Part shown: positions 12,843-12,863 of the stretch, in pieces
How positions within the stretch are numbered: position 1 is the first letter of the stretch
Layout of the letters: each line of letters begins with the position of its first letter
Assembly: GCA_040752395.1 (NCBI GenBank)
Contig: JBFMHD010000064.1
Coordinates: forward strand, 1-12,863
Source of the DNA: JBFMHD01 sp040752395 [NCBI: Candidatus Hydrogenedentota bacterium]
Lineage (GTDB): Bacteria > JBFMHD01
Reading direction: 5' to 3'
DNA: 12,863 bases
Program-made: the position numbers and the translations under genes
Notes under the pieces: model-generated
Told to the model about the DNA's origin: nothing
Databases searched by the model: none
Seen by the model: the letters and a program-made list of their open reading frames with translations, nothing else

Positions 12843-12863
12843 GTCCTGATACCTCTCACTTCT

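Larger units (their letters stand above)
12485..12863. other. Noncoding, repeat-filled region upstream of the channel gene
   Basis: No coding frame is supported to the window end. The first 185 bp are AT-rich with nothing specific seen. Then follow the dispersed GCG-containing repeat (12670-12711), an AGTC/GACT heptamer palindrome (12719-12781) and a GC-rich heptamer palindrome (12782-12842). Confidence 0.7.

Overview
The window is a 12.9 kb piece of an AT-rich bacterial chromosome. A full set of complex I peripheral-arm genes, two nucleotidyltransferase modules of toxin-antitoxin or abortive-infection type, and abundant short intergenic repeats suggest an uncultivated bacterium of a candidate phylum, perhaps Omnitrophota-like. 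That placement is an impression; no rRNA or other marker in the window fixes it. No tRNA, rRNA, CRISPR array or integrase was seen.

Layout. (1) 2-958: the 3' part of a divergent chorismate synthase gene (aroC), cut by the window edge. (2) 959-2939: a small accessory segment. It holds an AbiEii-like nucleotidyltransferase with an overlapping 56-residue partner on the + strand, and a convergent MNT/HEPN pair on the - strand. The last 80 bp of aroC is present again at 2940-3019, with a 44-bp identical core. The second copy ends exactly on the stop codon of nuoI, so the segment looks like an insertion into the 3' end of aroC that supplied a new gene end. (3) 3014-8942, - strand: nuoB-C-D-E-F-G-I, tightly coupled. 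All seven soluble (peripheral-arm) subunits of NADH dehydrogenase I are present and all seven membrane subunits (A, H, J-N) are missing. (4) 8943-9331: a noncoding divergent region with an inverted repeat and a strong promoter. (5) 9332-10659: a highly expressible small protein, a putative lipoprotein and an unknown membrane-anchored protein. (6) 10656-12484, - strand: a YfcE-type phosphodiesterase, a small membrane zinc-ribbon protein, and a two-TM RCK potassium-channel protein with an altered selectivity filter. (7) 12485-12863: noncoding, filled with palindromic heptamer arrays.

The nuo proteins should form the NADH-oxidising and iron-sulfur arm, passing electrons from NADH (NuoEFG) through NuoI and NuoB to the NuoCD quinone-side module. 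They need a membrane arm encoded elsewhere, or they act as a soluble enzyme. The accessory segment carries two separate nucleotidyltransferase modules facing each other.

The most unusual non-gene signal is a family of intergenic arrays with a strict 7-nt period but different unit sequences. Some are built as inverted arms that pair except for one mismatch per heptamer. They are associated with a repeated leader segment that carries the ribosome binding site of otherwise unrelated genes.
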